From NCBI GenBank assembly GCA_029204225.1, contig CM055110.1, forward strand, positions 39,623,515-39,687,514: 64,000 nucleotides of DNA, given 5' to 3'. The notes under the pieces are model-generated. The model was not told the origin of the DNA. It saw only the letters and a program-made list of their open reading frames with translations, and searched no databases. The stretch comes from Diphasiastrum complanatum (taxonomy: Eukaryota > Streptophyta > Lycopodiopsida > Lycopodiales > Lycopodiaceae). Below, one piece after another: positions 59,392 to 64,000 of this stretch; within the stretch, counting starts at the first letter, position 1, and each line of letters begins with the position of its first letter. Made by a program: the position numbers and the translations under genes.

Positions 59392-60128
59392 TGTGAAGAA
59401 TTGAAAAAGATTATCTATGTCAGATATAGGGGTCTTATGTGTTTTATATCAAGCATCTAGGTGTAGGATGTTGATAGGAATAAATTTGGCATAGATGGCA
59501 AATTATGCATTTCCACTTGTAATGCCACTATTGAGCCAAAATAGAGTAAGAGGCTAAACACGTGCCAATTAGAGTGTAGACAAGTGTAAAGTTTTTGTTT
59601 GATGAATTCCAAGAGGTCCAATAGGATTTAGAGGTGGAACCTTGCAAGGTCCAATAGGAAATTGAGGTGTGCTTGAATATAGTCCAATAGAATTAAGAGG
59701 TGCATGGATCAATGATCCAATAGGATCAAGAGGTGACAAAATATGGTCCAATCATAGTTAAGCATAGTGGTAGCTCGTGGACCTACTAGTATCATTGTAC
59801 TCCTCATTTTGAAGCTAATTGATTTGGTGATTTCATGGATTTTGTGAGTTATTGGATTTCTAGCTTTCTCTCTCTACCCGAGAGCTCATGATGCATTTTC
59901 TCTCTCTACCCAAGGAGAGCAGCTTGTTTTTACTTAGATTATTTTGTGAATACTTCCCACACGTGTGAGTGAGAGTTGGAAGTGATTGAATGCATGTAGT
60001 AGTGTGTTTTTGCCATAGGATTCAAGATTGATCTTGAATCTCAATCTAGTCTTGATCTTGGTGCATCTACACACCTTAGGAGATCACAAGTACATATAGT
60101 GGACAGTCCACACGTGTGAAATTCAACA
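59392..60128 (+). mobile_element. 5' LTR of a young copia element
   Basis: Ends TTCAACA directly before the primer site at 60129. The start is set at TGTGAAGAATT (59392), close to where block 3 homology stops (59385); a few bases of doubt remain. It contains five CCAAT-bearing repeats (~59606-59756) and CACACGTGTG words at ~59957 and ~60110. Confidence 0.7.
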
Positions 60129-60140
60129 TGGTATCAGAGC
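60129..60140 (+). promoter_or_regulatory. copia primer-binding site (tRNA-Met type)
   Basis: TGGTATCAGAGC immediately after the LTR, the standard priming site of plant copia elements. The leader runs from here to 60886. Confidence 0.9.
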
Positions 60141-60886
60141 CTACTTAAGGTTACCATGCATTTTGTTCCATCTAAGTAAAAAAAATTTCATCAATCTTGA
60201 GCTAGAAGTTGTCAAGGCCGATTTTCCTAGCTATCTTGTTCAATCTTGGATCAAAAGAGATCAAAAGGACTTTGATTGGGTCTAACCTGGTACTGTACGG
60301 AATCAGGTGCTCAGACATGTGTGAGGAACATCCAATTTTAGTTTGGAAGTTCTCTCTCATGTTTGATCCATTTATCTTGCTTGATAGCTTGTTTTGAAGC
60401 TATTTTTGTCTAGTTTCTGTTGCAATCAATTTCATTCCATTTGGTTGAGCCAATCAAAAGTTATAAGCTTTTGAAGAGGGTTAGGTAGGGCACCTAGACC
60501 TGGGTGGACACATTTGGTTTGGTCAAGAGATTGCTTGGTTGATCCAAAATCACAGTTGTATGCTTGCCAATCTCATCTATATGTGATCTAGGCACTGTTT
60601 TGAGATCTTAGCCATTTTGTTTCATGCAATATCATTGTATTTGAGTCAAATTTGGTTTCTTAGTGTATTTCACACGTGCTAAGAATGTTAGAGCCTAACT
60701 TTGCCTATACTCCATCATTTGATGTGAAATAGATCTTGTTTTAGAGAGATTTGTGTAGCTAGTGAGAATCAATTCACAAATAGTTGCAAGATCTTTCATA
60801 GGAGGAGATAGTACTCAATTATTGGATCCTATTGAAAGTGTGTAACAACATTTATTGTTCATCACTTTTATTTATCTCCACTTTAC

Positions 60887-63800
60887 ATGACTTCAATGAG
60901 TTCATACTTGTGGCAACCAAGTGAGAGACTGTCTACTTCCAATTATTCAATATGGAAGTTGAGGATGGAGTCCACCTTGATACTCCAAGATGTGATGGAC
61001 ATTGTACTTGGGATTGAGGAGGAGCCTCAAGTCCTTCAAGAAGTACAAAAATACAAGAAGAGAGCTAGGATGGCTCTCCACTACATTAAGATGAATGTCT
61101 CTAATGAGATATTGAGGGAGATTGGTGATTGTTCTACATCCAAGGAAGCTTGGGATTGTCTCAAGTCCATCTATGAGGCTAAGAACACCTCTAGGCTCCT
61201 CACTCTTAGAAATCAAATATTCCAAAGTAGTCAAAAGTGAGAGTGCATCTAATTATGTTTTGAGAGTAAAAGATATTCATAGAGAGCTTGCTTGCATTGG
61301 TGATTCCATCAATCAAAATGAGCTAGTTCAAGTCATTCTCAATGGCTTGAGAAGTGAATTTGATAACCTTGTCCAATCCTATGCCATTAAGGAGGAGCTA
61401 CCAAGTTTGGAGGCTCTCCAAAGTGTGCTAATTTCAGAAGAATCAAGACAAGAGTACAAGCTCTTGAGGATGGACAAGCTTTCTCTCACTCATAATGATG
61501 GCAAAGCTCTCTTTGCCAAGGATAAGCACAAAGGGAGGAGCAAGAACCAACATCAACAATCCTCAAGCAAGGAGAACGTCAAATCCAAAGACAAAGATGA
61601 GGAGGAAGATGATTCCTCTAATGCTTCATCATCCAAGCTCAAGAAGAAGAAGATGAAGTGCTTTTATTGTGGCAAGAATGGTCATTATGCCACCAATTGC
61701 TTCAAAAAGAAGAATCAACTCAAGCAAGCCAATATTACCAATGAGAAGGAAGACACTATTGCAAGTGATGGAGAGGGATCTCTTATGGTCTCTAGTTTCT
61801 CATCTACTCCTTTCAAGAAGGACGGCCTATGGTATATTGATAGTGGAGCCTCTTCACATATGTGTAGCTCCAAGGACTCTTTCTCTTCTATTGCACCTTA
61901 TGATGGAGTCAAGAAATCAATATACATTGCAAATGATTTTGAATGTCCTATTGAAGGCATAGGGAACATTCCCTTGAAGCTTATATCCTCTAAAGTTCTT
62001 TCTCTCTCTAGAGTTCTTTATGTACCTAAGCTTACCAAGAATCTTATTAGTGTTGGCCAATTGCTTGATAATGGCCTTGATGTAAAATTCAATGTTGATA
62101 CTTGCACTATCAAGAAGAATGATGAGATACTTGCATTAGGATCTAGATTTGGTGGCATCTATAAACTAGATCCAAATGAGTATGTGAATGCTTGTAATGT
62201 TGCTCTTGTGAACAATCTCTATATGGAGGAATTATGGCATAGGAGGTTGGGACATCCCAACTACAAATCCATGCTCTCTATGATCAAAGAATCCAAAGCT
62301 ATTGGCTTGCCAAAGTCACTTTCCAAGAAGATCAAGCCTTGTGAGGCTTGTGCTATTGCTAAATCTCACAAAAAGCCACTTACAAGATCTTTAATCAAAA
62401 GAAAGCATCCTTTGGAGTTAATCCACTCGGATGTGCATTTCTCATCAACTACAAGCAAGGGAGGAGCCACTTGTTTTGTTACTTTCATTGATGATTACAC
62501 AAGATACACTTGGATATATCTTCTTGCTTCAAAATTTATGGTGTTTGATCATTTCCTTATTTTCAAAGCTTATGTAGAGAAGCAATTCTCATTCAAGATT
62601 AAAGCTCTTAGAAGTGATGGAGGTGGTGAATATATCTCCAATAAATTTCAAGATTTTTGAGTGCTTGAAGGCATTAAAAGAGAGTTTTCTTGTGCCTACT
62701 CTCCATCTCAAAATGGAGTGGCCGAGAGAAAGAATAGATCTCTATGTGAATGTGCATCTTTTCCCAAAGATTTTTGCGGAGAAGCCATTAATTATGCAAA
62801 TTATCTTTGCAATAGGCTCCCACATATAGCTCTTGGAGGAAAGTCACCATATGAAATCTTATTTTTGAAGGAGCCTAAGGTTGATCACCTTAGAGTTTTT
62901 GGATGCTTATGCTTTGTCCATATTCCCTTGGAAACAAGGAAGAAGGAAGATCCTAGTGCACGCAAAGGGATCATGGTTGGATACTCATCCACCAAGAAGG
63001 CCTATAGAGTCTTTATACTCTCTACTTCTCAAGTTATTGAAAGTAGAGATGTTGTCTTTCATGAAGATCAACACTAATCATTTGAAGAGGCCGAGATCAA
63101 GAAATCTATGGATGCATCATCAATTATTGATTTTGAAGACAATCATGATGTGATGGGGTCGAGATTTGAAGAAGACTCTCCTCGGATTTTTTCACCAAGA
63201 AGATCCATGAGAGATAGATCTGAGCCTAAGAGGCTCTCATATGTTGACAAAGGCAAACAAGTGGATCTTGATTCCACTAATTATGTTTTTTATGTCTCTC
63301 ATGAAGAGCCAAAGAATGTACAAGAGGCACTGAATACCAAGGAGTGGTATGATGCCATGAAGCAAGAGTATGATGCATTGATCACCAACAATACTTGGGA
63401 GCTTGTGGATCCTCCATCCAACAAGCATGTGATTGGTTGCAAGTGGGTATTTAGGATCAAGTTCAATCATGATGGCACCATCAACAAGCATAAAGCAAGA
63501 TTATGTGCCAAAGGATTTGCTCAAATCCATGGTCTTGATTATGAGGAGACCTTTGCACCCATTGCAAAGATGTTGACAATAAGAATTCTTATTTCTCTTG
63601 CTTGTTTTTTCAAGTGGAAGGTGTTCCAATTAGATGTATCCAATGCTTTTCTAAATGGTTATCTTGAGGAGGAGATCTATATGGAACAACCTCAAGGATT
63701 CATCAAGGATGAGTCCAAAGTGTGCTTGCTCTTCAAAAAATTTTATGGACTCAAGCAAGCACCAAGATCATGGTATTCAAGACTTAACTCTTTTCTTATC

Positions 63801-64000
63801 TCACTAGGATTTACTCTTAGTGACTATGATCCTTCCATGTATCTAAAGTTTGTTGATAGCAATATTGTCATTCTTCTAATTTATGTTGATGACATTATTC
63901 TTTGTGGAAGTTGTATCAAGCTAGTTGATGAAACCAAGCTAGCACTTGGATGTGAGTTGAAAATACAAGATCTAGGAGAGATACATTACATCCTAGGCCT
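60887..64000 (+). pseudogene. Ty1/copia gag-pol, nearly complete up to RT, runs off the window
   Basis: Gag opens at ATG 60887 (STSNYSIWKLRMES). After a 1-nt frameshift near 61225 the frame continues with SASNYVLRVKDIHREL, a CCHC knuckle CFYCGKNGHYATNC (~61660), protease DSGASSH (~61840), GAG-pre-integrase ELWHRRLGH with CEAC, and integrase HSDV, RSDGGGEY and NGVAERKNRS. RT follows: HKARLCAKGFAQ, QLDVSNAFLNG, GLKQAPRSWYS and the intact YVDD (~63885). Stops at 62658-62660 (inside integrase) and 63075-63077 break it; from 63078 it is open to the edge. Catalytic residues of protease, integrase and RT are all present, so it died recently. The 3' end lies outside. Confidence 0.92.

Overview
The window looks like nuclear DNA of a seed plant: it is AT-rich, intron-bearing and dominated by decayed Ty1/copia and Ty3/gypsy retrotransposons, long GA/CT microsatellites and short TTTAGGG-type telomere-like stretches. 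The only recognisable host-type gene is a plant-specific DUF506 (PDDEXK-like) gene. I see no rRNA, tRNA, CRISPR or bacterial features, and I cannot name the species.

Layout. 1-6347 is a patchwork: the 5' part of a non-coding element (27-1349), a dead copia RT/RNase H (1352-2355), and the 5' end of a gypsy element with LTR, tRNA-Asp-type primer site, a leader carrying ~355-bp tandem repeats, and a broken gag (5610-6347). 6348-8645 holds two convergent reading frames of an unclassified transposon-like unit: ORF A on + and a spliced gene, called TE-B here, on -. 8748-21840 (block 1) and 35537-47899 (block 2) are long, nearly identical direct copies; 55103-59385 (block 3) is a third copy of only the first ~4.5 kb. 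Each block carries a copia 5' end on the minus strand, a telomere-like/GT tract, a (GA)n tract, a decayed unknown ORF and a copia 3' LTR. Blocks 1 and 2 also carry hairpins and the DUF506 gene. Block 1 then folds back: 25755-28027 is an inverted copy of 18298-21176.

Downstream of DUF506 in the inferred unit comes a gypsy RNase H/integrase gene interrupted by a ~4.3-kb non-coding element with a 3' LTR (intact copy 48784-53121, flanked by CTATC; inverted copy 21541-25384; left part at 27-1349). After that come ORF A/TE-B and the next block. The window therefore reads as a degenerate tandem array of a ~26-kb segment (block, DUF506, interrupted gypsy integrase, ORF A/TE-B), present about two and a half times and disturbed by an inversion, deletions and later insertions. 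59392-64000 is a younger, fairly well preserved copia element with 5' LTR, primer site and gag-pol reaching into RT at the window edge.

Of the three DUF506 copies only 18567-19595 is uninterrupted once a predicted 123-nt GT-AG intron is removed. The copy in block 2 has a 1-nt deletion and the inverted copy has lost its C-terminal part. The most unusual content is the spliced TE-B gene with its convergent ORF A, the fold-back array that multiplies the DUF506 gene, the 4.3-kb element that has a 3' LTR but no visible 5' LTR, and a long, nearly complete ~150-nt hairpin.
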